Assembly: GCA_026168455.1 (NCBI GenBank)
Contig: CM047427.1
Span: 46,416,558 to 46,480,557, forward strand
Reading direction: 5' to 3'
From: Theocolax elegans
Lineage: Eukaryota; Arthropoda; Insecta; Hymenoptera; Cerocephalidae
DNA length: 64,000 bases
Shown here: positions 22,613 through 33,200 of the stretch, piece after piece
Numbering within the stretch: the first letter of the stretch is position 1
Layout of the letters: each line of letters begins with the position of its first letter
The notes under the pieces: model-generated
What the model was told of the DNA's origin: nothing
The model's database searches: none
What the model saw: the letters and a program-made list of their open reading frames with translations, nothing else
Translations under genes and position numbers: made by a program

Positions 22613-24957
22613 TGTCACACCGCACTGGGGATCAGGGTGCGGGTGATAAAATCGATATCGATTATAAAAAACAGAGAATTTATTAACTGATATAAATTAA
22701 GTACACGGTTGCCAGTCGTGTTCGCGGCTATATATGAACGGCTGCTACCTATTAACAATTACGCTTACTTAATTATAAGGTTGTAGGGCTCGTAATTTGG
22801 CTCGGTAGAATTTCACGCGCGGCGATATAGCTATCACACGATCGAATATGAGCTCGATCGACGAAAATGGCGACGCCGGCAACGTGTGCGAATACACATA
22901 AAAGGGGAAATAGCGGCTCACACACTTTACGAGGAGAGGAACATGGGTATAGGTAGCACGTTGCACAAACCTTGTATTGCGAATTCGCTCTCTAAGTTGC
23001 ACCCGGTGCACACTCTCCGGACTCGCTTATCGTACGGAAAACGGTCGAACGGCTCACAAAATCTCGCCTCGTTGCGTCTAATCACGACCGTGTTCCCGAG
23101 CTCTCTGCCTTCGTCCTGTGAGAGCGCCGCGCGTATGCGTCGCGACCGTCTCCGCGCAGTGCGAGCGCGGCCTTACAACGAGAGCGGCTTGGTGTTGTTG
23201 TTGGCGTTCTGCTAGGCTGTTCGAGTGAGACGACGACGACGAGTTGCAGACGACGAGGCTGCTGTTTGGTAATTATTACCTCGTTCCTTGTTCTTTATCG
23301 GCTAATCGATCCATGAGTATATTTCAGGTTGCCGTGGTTAACGAGCCGTGGCTGCTCCGTGGATATATATTCGTCGCTTTTCCCGCTCTCTCTATTTCGT
23401 GGCTTCTTGGCTGCTGAGACGTCTCTTCACGACGTCGGCTCCGGAGGTTGTTCCTCGGGTCTACTACTCTAACCCTGGCTCCTATACACCTCTACTCCTG
23501 TACACAGTCTTGTGTACTCCTATGTGCTTCTTAGTGTTGAAAACATACTCATTATTATGCTTCACAGGTTGATCTCCCTGTAGGAGTTAGTTGCTGCTGG
23601 ATGGCTCCTTCAGGATTGAGGCTACTACGGATATGCTGTTATGATTGCTGCAACAGCCGTCTTCCTTGTACTTTGGACCTCGGTGCCCTGTCCATGCACC
23701 TGTGTTGCCTTTGTACTCTGCTGATGTCTCCAGGCTTTCCGAGTGCTGTTCGCCCTGTATGTAGCCTGTTGGTGGCTACTGGTTTCCTCGACTCCTGTGT
23801 GTGCTGGCTCCGCTTCTGTTCCAGGGTGAAGCTTGTTCGGCTTTAGGGGATTATCTTCCATAATGGGTTGCTAGGGATATGTGTAATCGGTGCTAGGCTT
23901 GTTTAATATACGGTTTAGGTAGGTATATTGGGTAATAGGTAGATTGGAATGTGTGTGCTCGCTTTGCACCATGACAGGCACACTTGCCTTGTCACACTCC
24001 CCCCCACCAAACTGAAGTTACGCGGAGTCGTAACTGAATTAATACAAAAAAAAATAAACTTAGTAATATAATAGAATATTGCACGCTTTAGCATATTGGT
24101 GGGGTGAGTACGCAATCTTAGAAATTGGAAATTAAAACTAAATCCTATTTAAATAGCTTGTGCTATTATAGCGGTGTATTTGTGTTAAGTCTTGATTGAC
24201 TGCTGCTTGGCTGGACATACTGTGTATAGTGTGCGCTGTGTGTGCGATAGATAATTTGCTAATTTACTAATTATACTAGATATTTGAACAACGGTTGGCA
24301 TACCCTTTATAATTCTATAATACGTTTTGAGAGATACTTTTCGCGGTCGCGGATCTCTCACTCTTGCTTACTTACATGTTGCATCCATACTCATACCTTT
24401 ATGGACATAATATATTTAAATATAAAAAATAATAATATTAGTAAGATAAGTGCAAACCTGTGCTTTGAATTACATGCAAATCTTGCTTGTGCGTTTCCTC
24501 CTGCTCCTTGATATTTGGCTAGTGTAATTTAATAAAATAAAACTGAACAACTATTTGCTACATAATTTGCATTTGTAGGTAAAGAAAAAAAAAGTATGAT
24601 TTTATTTTATTCGCGAGAATCTATTGTTTGCGCGGTCTAAGCTGCATTCTTTGCGGGCTATTCCCTAAAATGGGTGTAACCTGGATGTCTCCAGGCTCTC
24701 CGAGTGCTGTTCGCCCTGTATGTAGCCTCTTGGTGGCTACTGGTTTCCACGACTCCTGTGTGTGCTGGCTCCGCTTCTGTTCCAGGGTGTAGCTTGTTCG
24801 GCTTTAGGGAATTATCTTCCATAATGGGTAGCTAGGGATATGTGTGCTCGGCGCTAGACGTATTATCTATAGGATTTAGGTAAATATATTGGGTAATAGG
24901 CAGATAGGAATGTGTGTGCTCGCTTTGCACCATAACAGGCACACTTGCCTTGTCACA
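22613..24957 (-). mobile_element. Internally deleted LTR element on the minus strand
   Basis: One LTR spans 22,613-23,996 (minus-strand start TGTGACAAGG, end GGTGTGACA). A 271-bp piece of the same LTR lies at 24,687-24,957. Both share the TGTGACAAGG start on the minus strand. Between them 23,997-24,686 has no open frame. A purine run GGTGGGGGGGAG (minus strand) adjoins the 3' LTR, as expected for a polypurine tract. Flanks AATC and AATT may be a degraded 4-bp target duplication. It is inserted in the env-2 3' LTR. Confidence 0.7.
23997..24686 (-). other. Internal remnant of the minus-strand LTR element
   Basis: About 690 bp without gag or pol similarity that I can see. It carries the presumed polypurine tract at its left edge. 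The element therefore could not have moved without help. Confidence 0.5.
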
Positions 24958-25083
24958 AATTTTAATTATAATATAAATATATAGTAATAAGATGAAATAT
25001 AATCCTAGCAGTTAGTAATAAACGCGTCCCAGTATAATATACATACGTATTGTACACACATACATTATACACGTCTTTCCCTT

Positions 25084-26056
25084 TAGTTCCATTCCGCGCC
25101 ACCAATCTAGCGCCACTGTCGCTTCACTCACCTATACCTTTCTCTCTCACACGAGTCCAAATCCTTAGTTCCTCTCCGCGCCACCAGACCACCGCCACTG
25201 TCGCTTCACTCCACAGTATGTCCCGATCCGCCGTTCGAGGCGGACAAACTAAACCGGTAGACCGATCGAGAGTTTTTCTGGCTAATAAGGCGCGTGAGGC
25301 GTAATAAAGCCATCGGGTACCCGGAACATCCTCGCGAGGTGAGCCGCGAGTGGATTGGTGTACGCAAAAGGACGGCAGTGAGTGTGTGAGTGTTAACGCG
25401 GTTCGCGAGACACTCGCCGCGGCACAAGGCCGCCTTTTGGACACCGCAGCCGACGTCGGTCCTCCGTTGCCCAGGAGGACTAAGGGACACGGATCGGCTG
25501 GGCCATCCACGGGACGCATCCCGGTAAGTCCTGGGGGTGTATTCGGGTACGCCGGTACCCGAATAGCGGAGATCGGGGTAAAGTCAACGCAGCGCAGGCG
25601 AGAATCTCGATCCGGTTGACTCCCGATACTTCCGCCCGCGCGAAACGATCATTGTCGCGGCACACGGCCTGGATGGCCAATTGTTAAAATATTTAAAATA
25701 AACGTTTTATACTTATTATTTTAATTAATTGAGTGTTTATTTTATTCTCCCCGCTCCCGCCGACATCCTTTAAATTTACAATCGTGTCGAGGCAAGGAGG
25801 ATTGCCCGAATCCTCCACACCGATCGTCCCAGCGAACTCGTGTTCCTGGCGACAGCCCGCAGTTCGCGATAAATTAAATAATTGTGTGCGCGGTATTGGG
25901 CAACGCGGCTCAACGGTTAATTTAATTATTAAAATTAATTAAAATCACCGGGTCCGCGAATACCACGTCACAAATCACTCACCTATCCCTTTCTCTCTCG
26001 CACAAATCCGAATCCTTAGTTCCCTTCCGCACCACCAGACTAGCGCCACCGTCGTA
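25084..26056 (+). repeat. Tandem ~65-bp repeat within the env-2 LTR, split by an insertion
   Basis: Three similar units containing TTCCGCGCCACCA and a CGCCAC-GTCG core occur at about 25,084-25,131, 25,152-25,209 and 25,975-26,056. The second and third are separated by the solo LTR at 25,217-25,973. Confidence 0.65.
25217..25973. mobile_element. Probable solo LTR
   Basis: A G/C-rich block beginning TGTCCCGATCC and ending CCACGTCACA interrupts the tandem repeats of the env-2 LTR. TG...CA ends and an AATAAA in either orientation fit an LTR, but the orientation is open and I see no clean target duplication. No partner LTR or coding sequence lies in the window. Confidence 0.45.
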
Positions 26057-27235
26057 TCCCCGCACAACTTATTCCACCTATTCATATGTAATATTCTCCT
26101 GATACCTTCCAAATAGATCCGAACGTTTTTCGCCCTATATATTGAGTTAATAATTAATTGTATGCATTGTGAATTGTATAATGCCGTTGATAACTGCTAT
26201 TACAACATGTATTTAATATTAAAACTTCGAATCATAAGATAATGTATTTTTCACAGTTCCTATACTCTCATATTTATAAAATATCCAATTCTCTGTACCG
26301 CTAATCTAGAATATATGTAAAACTAAACTCGGATGACTAACGGGCTGACGAATATTATAATTACAAAGAAAACCGATATAAATAAGTTACGAATTGTGTA
26401 CACAAGATTGCCAAAACATATACATCATTAAAACAACCACAAGACGCCGACGACCCCGCCACACCTCCAACCAATGAGCAGTTGCGCAACCCCCTCCGCA
26501 TACTTCAGAGGGCATGCCCACGACCAATCAAAGGCAAGCCCGCCGACCATAATGACGCACTAGTAAATGCGCAACAGTGCGCGCCCCTCCAATGCCACCA
26601 CGAGAGGAGACGCGCAGTGGCAGTCTGGGGGTTGCAGTCAGTTAGTCACAGTCAGTCGAGACAGCCAGTCATAGCCAGTCAAACAGTCGAATTGCAGCAT
26701 TTTGATCGAGCGGACTCGCACAAGTCGGTCTTTATACTATTCTCACATTTATAACAGATTGTATTTTCGCGTACTTTTAAGTAAGGGTAATTCCTGTACC
26801 AGTACACAGTTCTGACATTAAATTTTGTTATTTTAACTCGTGCATATTTTCTGAAATCTGTTCATATTGTAAAATATATTTTAGTTATTTTAAATAAATA
26901 GACAGTATAACATAATTCTGTGACTTCGTTATTGACTTTATCCGGAATTTCTATCCACGATCTTGTGTTTACAAACTTTTGCGCTCGTTCTCGAAGTCAG
27001 TCTCCATGTCATCGTCGTCCTGGCCTTGGTTAGTTTTCACACATCTCCGTTGTCCTGGATTTGGTTTGGAGGAAGCCGAAATCTTCTTCTGGTGACAGCT
27101 GCTGCCCTACAATTTCACCCGATACACCCTTTATAGGAACTGCTAAGACCTGCCTCGCTCTATCACGATCCTCGTCAATAAAAGCTAAATAAAGTTTATT
27201 TAGTTAATTCTTCCTTTTACAAAATCAAATTCAGT

Positions 27236-27425
27236 AATAATACATTTCGATACTAGTGCGGAAATGTGATTGCAAAGCGAGGGTGACAGGCCATACGAGT
27301 ATCAAATCACATTAACGCACTTGTATCGAACTATATTTTTCGATACAACCTGTGCGGAGCGAGAGTTCACCACGCCAGTTTTTCGGAGCGTGCGTAAAAT
27401 CGCGTCTCCGCGCACGGCGTATCGA
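27236..27425. mobile_element. Small MITE (~190 bp) in the env-2 3' LTR
   Basis: This segment interrupts sequence that is continuous in the sister LTR near 20,868. Its ends are inverted repeats (TTTCGATAC at the left, GTATCGAAA at the right), and the motif TTTCGATAC also occurs inside. No coding sequence. Confidence 0.6.
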
Positions 27426-27522
27426 AAAACCATAACTTTAATTAATTTTCTGTGAAAAATTATCCGGGTTGCAACAAAATTTTTTTCATTTTCGATATGT
27501 TTATATGTTTATATATATATAC

Positions 27523-27567
27523 TAGGGGGGCTTCGCCCCCCTGCGCGCTTCGCGCGCCAACCCCCTA
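27523..27567. repeat. Cluster of perfect G/C hairpins beside an AT microsatellite
   Basis: GGGGGGC-TTC-GCCCCCC (27,525-27,541) is followed by GCGCGC-TTC-GCGCGC (27,543-27,557), and the outer TAGGGGG (27,523) can pair with CCCCCTA (27,561-27,567). The block follows a short (AT)n run. All loops are TTC. Function unknown. Confidence 0.8.
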
Positions 27568-28846
27568 TTTTTAATTCGAAAAAGGTTTTTCGTAATTAAT
27601 TTATTTAAAATAATGTTTTAAACTGTATTATTTTTTACTACCATGGACACCTTAAAAATTAAGCAGATTCACACAACACCTTGAAGGTATTGTTATAGTT
27701 ATTATAATTTATAAATAAAAGTTTACCAAAATTTAGAGTAATAAAATCAGAATAAAAATAATAAAAAAAATAGAGACATATTAAATGTTAACTGTAAATT
27801 TTAAACTATATGAATTCTTATAAAGCTTAAATTTATATTTTAATAATTATAAATGTTAATGAAAAATTAACTTACCAAAAATAGTAAAGTACATATACTT
27901 ACTAAATTGTAGTATGTTAGTTAACAACTTATTAAAATTTTGGATTATTTGAAACGGTTATATTTATAGAATAGAACTTAAATAAAATAGAACTTCACCT
28001 CCTAAAATTAATTTATTTAATGACGAACGATCATCGCCAAAAGTTCTATGTCATTAATATTTTGTACTTTTAGAGTAATAAAACTTTCTTCTTAATTAAA
28101 TTAATTTTTGTATTAGTTTTAAAGAATTATTTATAAAATTTTAGCGCTATATAAATAAAAACCTGTTTCTTCCATTTCTCTCGTGATTCGTAATTTGCAC
28201 CCACTATCAAAATTTGCGTTTTAATCCATAATTATATCCAATTTATTTTTACTATGCAGAGTCCAAATATTTATTTTGATTATTATAAACAAATTCATTT
28301 CTTAAATATCCTTCTGTTTCTAATAAATACATACTTGTTTATTTAAAATATTGTGTTATATAAATATAAATTATCTACACACTTATATATCCATACAATT
28401 TTTTAATATTAATTTAAAAAATATTTAAATTAAATGCTCCTAAATTAATAGTTTTTGAATATCTATTCAAATGTAATTCGTATTTTATATTGCCACTGTT
28501 AAAATTTGAATTTTCTTTTGCCTATACTGTTTATAATAGAATTATCTTAAAAATGCAAGAATTAATATATTTAATTTTTAACCCATTGTATATATCATAT
28601 GGATATTTGGAAAAGTGTATGTTATACTTGATTAATATTTATTTCATCTTCAAACAATTTTGCATTTGTATTTAAAGCATTACATTGAATTTTAGATCCG
28701 TTATTATTATTGAGTATACGTTTAAAAATTTTATGAGTTTTATCAAGAATGAGTAAACAAATACACATTCTTTCAAGTTATGTTCACAACTTTTTTTTGC
28801 CCACGGAAAAAATACATATATTATGTATTCTTGAAAAAACAATTTT

Positions 28847-28847
<1 letters not shown>
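27568..28847. repeat. AT-rich block repeated at 38.46-40.33 kb
   Basis: Sequence such as AAAAATAGTAAAGT and GGATATTTGGAAAAGTGTAT recurs in the same orientation at about 38,468-38,960 and 39,110-40,330. No gene seen. The copies flank gypsy-2 and were probably tandem before its insertion. Confidence 0.7.

Positions 28848-28889
<42 letters not shown>
28848..28889. repeat. (TA)n microsatellite, insertion site of gypsy-2
   Basis: About 20 TA units. Gypsy-2 inserted here with target duplication ATAT (28,886-28,889 and 37,859-37,862). Confidence 0.9.
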
Positions 28890-28892
<3 letters not shown>

Positions 28893-30011
28893 AACGGGGT
28901 GGGTACTGGGGATATGTAAGGCCCACGGTTAGGCCCAATCTGTCCCAACTTACCAACCTTAAGTGTGCAGTCCCACGATGCGGCCGGGAATCCCTCTGAT
29001 TCCCGTGCAATGCCGTTAACAACGTCAAACACGCCGTTTGACTTATATACCGTGTTTTGGGCCCTATGCCCAAAATTGCCAACTAGGATAAACACCGGAG
29101 AGGGCGGTATTCGTAGGATAGGACGTTAACCGGTAAAATACTATCAACAAACAATATTATTGTTAATCGGCGAGAAAGATTGTCTCGCCGAGTCAATTTA
29201 TTAAATTAACAAATAAATATTAATAAATAAACAATAAATGAACTTTAACAATTTGCGGGGAGTCGTACCGATGACTACCCCCGAGGTCAGCGCGAAAAGA
29301 ATCGGTTAAAATCTATTTAACAGTCGATTACGAGCAACCGATCCGGATATGATCGGCTGCTTAACCTGATGGCATACGTCACACCGTGTGACGTATGAAT
29401 CACTGACGTAGAGAGCTTTTACGTAGAAGCTTACTACGTCACGCGCGCCTTCTCTCGTGAAGTGGTTCCCGCGAACCACCGACCTTTCTATCCGTGCGGG
29501 TATTGTCACGAGAGGGGGAAAGGAGGAACGCTTCCTCACCTGGACCGTACCAGGTAAATCGGGACGCGAAATATTCAGTAGACACGCGGGTCTAAATGTG
29601 GTGCACCACTTACCGTTTGTCTATATATCGCGCCTCGGCGGGAAACGACTGGGCAAAGGAGAGACAGCTCGTCCTCGTGCTTATCTCTCTCTCTCACTCC
29701 AACGGTCGGGAAGGCGGCCGGCTCTTGGCTTCCTTCCTTCTGCCTTTCTCGGGGCCGTGCTGCTCCGCGCCGACGTGGAGGTTGGTGGGGAGAAAAACCT
29801 CCCACCCACACACGAACTGCACCAGTCTAATCACTTTTTATCCCGTAAAAATCACTCGGCAATTGTCAACACACCTTGTTGTTGCCGATCGCGCGCGAAC
29901 TCTCTAACGATACTCTCTTGCGCACGATTCTCGCGCGCGTTCCCTGCGCGCGCCGCGCTGTATCTCCTCTTTCGCGTTGCTTACCTGATCGGTAACTCGC
30001 TTACCGTTACA
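28890..30011 (-). repeat. Gypsy-2 3' LTR
   Basis: The LTR lies downstream of pol (minus strand) and next to the polypurine tract. It contains a 25-bp palindrome (29,373-29,397) and further TGACGT-type half sites. Short open frames in it are identical in the other LTR and are not genes. Confidence 0.95.
29373..29445. promoter_or_regulatory. CRE-like palindrome and ACGT-core cluster in the LTR
   Basis: CATACGTCACAC-C-GTGTGACGTATG is a perfect 12-bp inverted repeat holding two TGACGT half sites. CACTGACGTAG, TTTTACGTAG and CTACGTCACG follow within about 50 bp. TGACGT is the core bound by CREB/ATF-type bZIP factors; use as an LTR enhancer is inference. The other LTR has the same array from 37,220. 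Confidence 0.45.
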
Positions 30012-30028
30012 CCCCCCTTCCAGATTCC
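30012..30028 (-). promoter_or_regulatory. Gypsy-2 polypurine tract
   Basis: On the minus strand a run ending CTGGAAGGGGGG immediately precedes the 3' LTR start TGTAACG... as read in element orientation. It corresponds in position and composition to the tract of gypsy-1. Confidence 0.78.
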
Positions 30029-30275
30029 ACATACTCTGTATGTGGACTCTGTTCCTCAAGGAACGGGAAAGAGGGTTAACAAGTTACTCTTGATCAGGTT
30101 TATCAGGACGCGAGGAAACTGATCCAGACGTTTGATCTCCTTGCAGCGGCAGAGCGGACACCTAGGTTCGTCAGAACCTCCCGTTCCGCTCGATGAAGGC
30201 AGGGGCTACAGGTTAATCTGTATTCAAAGGCAGCCTCTTTGAAGGCCGCCTCAGCCTTCGGCCGCTGCTAGCGCT

Positions 30276-33200
30276 TTACGTCCGCTTCGGTCGTGAGCCT
30301 GGAGGACGCCCTCGTCCTCGTCTCGGAGGAACCGGTTCAGAATCTGCATTGGCAGACCGCTCTATGGGTGATCGGCGCTTTACGGTCGCGGTTGCTTTCC
30401 GAGGACGACCACGCTGTCGTCTGGTAACGCGGGACCTATCTAAAGACGTACGCGACGTCTTGCGCGGATTACACCGAGTTCCCTCGCCAGGGGACTCGCT
30501 CGCATTATTCTCCCTCGCAGGGGAGTATTCGCTCGCTACAGGTGGGTCGCACTTCACCTGTTGATCCCTCGGCGGTTGAGGTTGCTCACGTTGATCTTCA
30601 TCGTTTGGTTCAGCATCATCTTCGGGGACGTATCTCTTCAGATGCTCTATATGAGATACCTCTTGGCCCCCTTGATCATCTTGTATAACGTAGGTATTCA
30701 TGCCTTTCCTACTGATGATCAGATATGGCCCTGTATATTTCGGAGCAAGCTTAGCCGAGATACCTTGTGCGCTGGACGAGAGGATCCGGTTGCGTTTCCA
30801 CACCAGATCTCCTACCTCGAATTCCGCAGGCCTTCGTCGTGAGTTGAAGATTTCGGCTTGCCGGGCCTTACTGGCAGCCGACTGACGACTTGCGTTCTCG
30901 TGCAGTCTTGGCAACTGTTTGATTTTGTCGTTCCAATCCTGCAGGCGACGGAACTCAAACTGTTGCTGGGCAAGCCGGTCTTGCTCTCGACGAGCTGTAC
31001 TAGGCGCCTCGGGTTGGCGACCATAGTTCAGCATAGCCGGGCTCCATCCAGTAGAACTTTGCACCGCTGTGTTTAGTGCAAAGACTAACTCTGGCAGCTT
31101 GTCGTCCCAGTCGCTATGCTTATCCTGGATATACGACGCCACCATTGTCTTAAGGGTCCGATTGGCCCTCTCGACAGGATTGGCCTGTGCGTGGTAAGGG
31201 GGTGTCGTCGAATGATACACTCCCTTAGATTCAAGGTATTCGTCTACGAGTTTATTTTTAAACTCGGTCCCATTGTCCGAATGAAATACTTCCGGGGTGC
31301 CGAACCGGTTAATCACTCGTTCGTGAAGCTCGCGGACTATCGTCTTCGCGTTAGCTTTTCTTATCGGGATTGCTTCAATCCAGCGCGTGAATAAATCCTG
31401 GAATACTAGGATGTATTCGTATCCTCGGCTAGAGCGTGGAAGCGGGCCAGTGATATCTCCTGCTACCACCTGCCATGGTCTGTCCGATTGACGGTGACCC
31501 ATTAACCCTGAGGGAGCACGTTGCTCGACCTTACATTGCTGGCACACTTGACATCGCCTGACGTAATCCGCAACTTCTGCGTAAAACCGTGGCCAATAAT
31601 AGTTTTGGGCCACGCGGGCGAATGTCTTTTCCCTTCCGAGATGGCCAGCTGAGGGGTCATCGTGACACTCTCTCAGAATAGACTGTCGATTCTCTACGGG
31701 TACGACCAGCTTCCATGCTTGCTCGTCATCCATCACTTCCTCTAACTCCTTGTCCGGGCGATAGATGTATAGATTTCCTCCAACTATTTTCCAGTCGGGG
31801 AAATCACGGGGTCTGTCGGAAACGTTCTTGATCCAGTCTAGGTACCAAGGATCTTCAGTATTTTGAGCCCACGACATTGCTGCTACTGTAGGCTCGTCGT
31901 CTTCATACATGCGAGATAGGGCATCGGGAACGTGATGCAGAGCTCCTTTTCTGTGCTCGACGACAAAGTCATGAGCTTGAAGCTCTAAAGCCCATCTCGC
32001 TAGTCTGCTGGTTGGATTTCTCATATTACACAACCAGCGAAGACTACTGTGATCCGTTATCACTTTGAAGTGGTACCCTTCGATGTAAGGTCTGAACTTA
32101 TTAATAGCCCAGACCACGGCCAAGCATTCCCTCTCCGTAACGCTATAATTCTTCTCGGGTGCTGTGAGAATGCGACTGGCAAACTCAATGACTCTTTCCT
32201 CTCCGTCTATCTCTTGGACGAGCACGGCTCCTATGCCGGTATCGCTCGCGTCCGTGTGCAGGCTAAACAGTCCATCTGCACTGGGACGTTGAAGAACTGG
32301 AGCAGTCATGATCAGGGCCTTCAGTTGCTGAAAGGCTTGTTCCTGTTCATCTAACCACTCGTACCCTTGGTTCTTCTTTGTTAGACGGGTAAGTGGCTCG
32401 GCAATCGTGGCGTAATCCGGCATAAAACGCCGATACCACGACGCCATGCCGAGGAATCGTCGAAGCTGTTTGAGGTTCTTGGGAGCCGGATAAACCCTTA
32501 TAGGCTCTGTCTTGGCTGGGTCGGGACGAATACCATCCCTGTTGACCAGCACGCCAAGATATCTCACCTCATCTTGACAAAAGACACACTTGTCCTTATT
32601 CACTGTCAAGTTAGCTTCGGCCAGTCTTTTCAGCACCATCTCGAGATACTTCTTGTGCCCTTCAAATGTCTCGGTGACTATAATAATATCATCGAGGTAA
32701 GAAAAGGCATTGGGCTCGAGATCAGGACCAACCACTTGGTCAATCATGCGTTGGAAGGTCGCGCCGGCGTATGCCAATCCGTACGGCATCCGCTTAAACT
32801 GATACAGTCCCATCCCCGGGACTGTGAAAGCCGTATAAGGACGCGATTCCTTCTGGAGAGGTATCTGATGATACGCTGAGTTCATGTCCAGAGTACTAAT
32901 GTACCGACATCTCTTCAACTTGCGTAAGATATCCTGCATGAACGGGAGGGGATAAGCGTCTGGTTTCGTTAGCGCATTGACTTTCCTAAAGTCAATGCAA
33001 AACCGACGTGATCCGTTCTCCTTGCGTACCATCACCACGGGGCTTGACCAACCGCTGTCCGAGGGCTCTATGATCTCTAAATCTAGCATCTCTCGGACCT
33101 GGCGGTGCATCTCCTCCTGGATCTTCTCCGACACCGGGTAATACTTCTGCTTTATCGGGCGAGCTGATCCCACGTCAATCGAGTGCTCGATGAGTTGGGT

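Larger units (their letters stand above)
22526..27476 (+). repeat. 3' LTR of the env-2 element, expanded by later insertions
   Basis: The LTR begins about 22,526 and ends TCCGGGTTGCAACA at 27,476. It is interrupted by an LTR element (22,613-24,957), a probable solo LTR (25,217-25,973) and a small MITE (27,236-27,425). Removing these leaves roughly 1.65 kb. The part at 26,701-27,476 matches the truncated 5' LTR at 20,330-20,914. No gene is expected in it. Confidence 0.65.

Noticed and set aside
22769..23861. Frames of 70-110 codons in the minus-strand LTR element
   Set aside because: They fall inside an LTR and overlap on opposite strands; not supported.
25050..25942. Several 60-130-codon frames in the 25-kb region
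   Set aside because: They are in G/C-rich LTR and tandem-repeat DNA on both strands and have no recognisable features.
28672..29095. Minus-strand frames crossing the (TA)n run and LTR edge
   Set aside because: They read through the microsatellite into gypsy-2 LTR sequence; the same frames recur at the other LTR.
29457..30122. 221-codon plus-strand frame in the gypsy-2 LTR
   Set aside because: It lies antisense within the LTR, recurs in the other LTR and has no domain; composition from G/C-rich U3 explains it.
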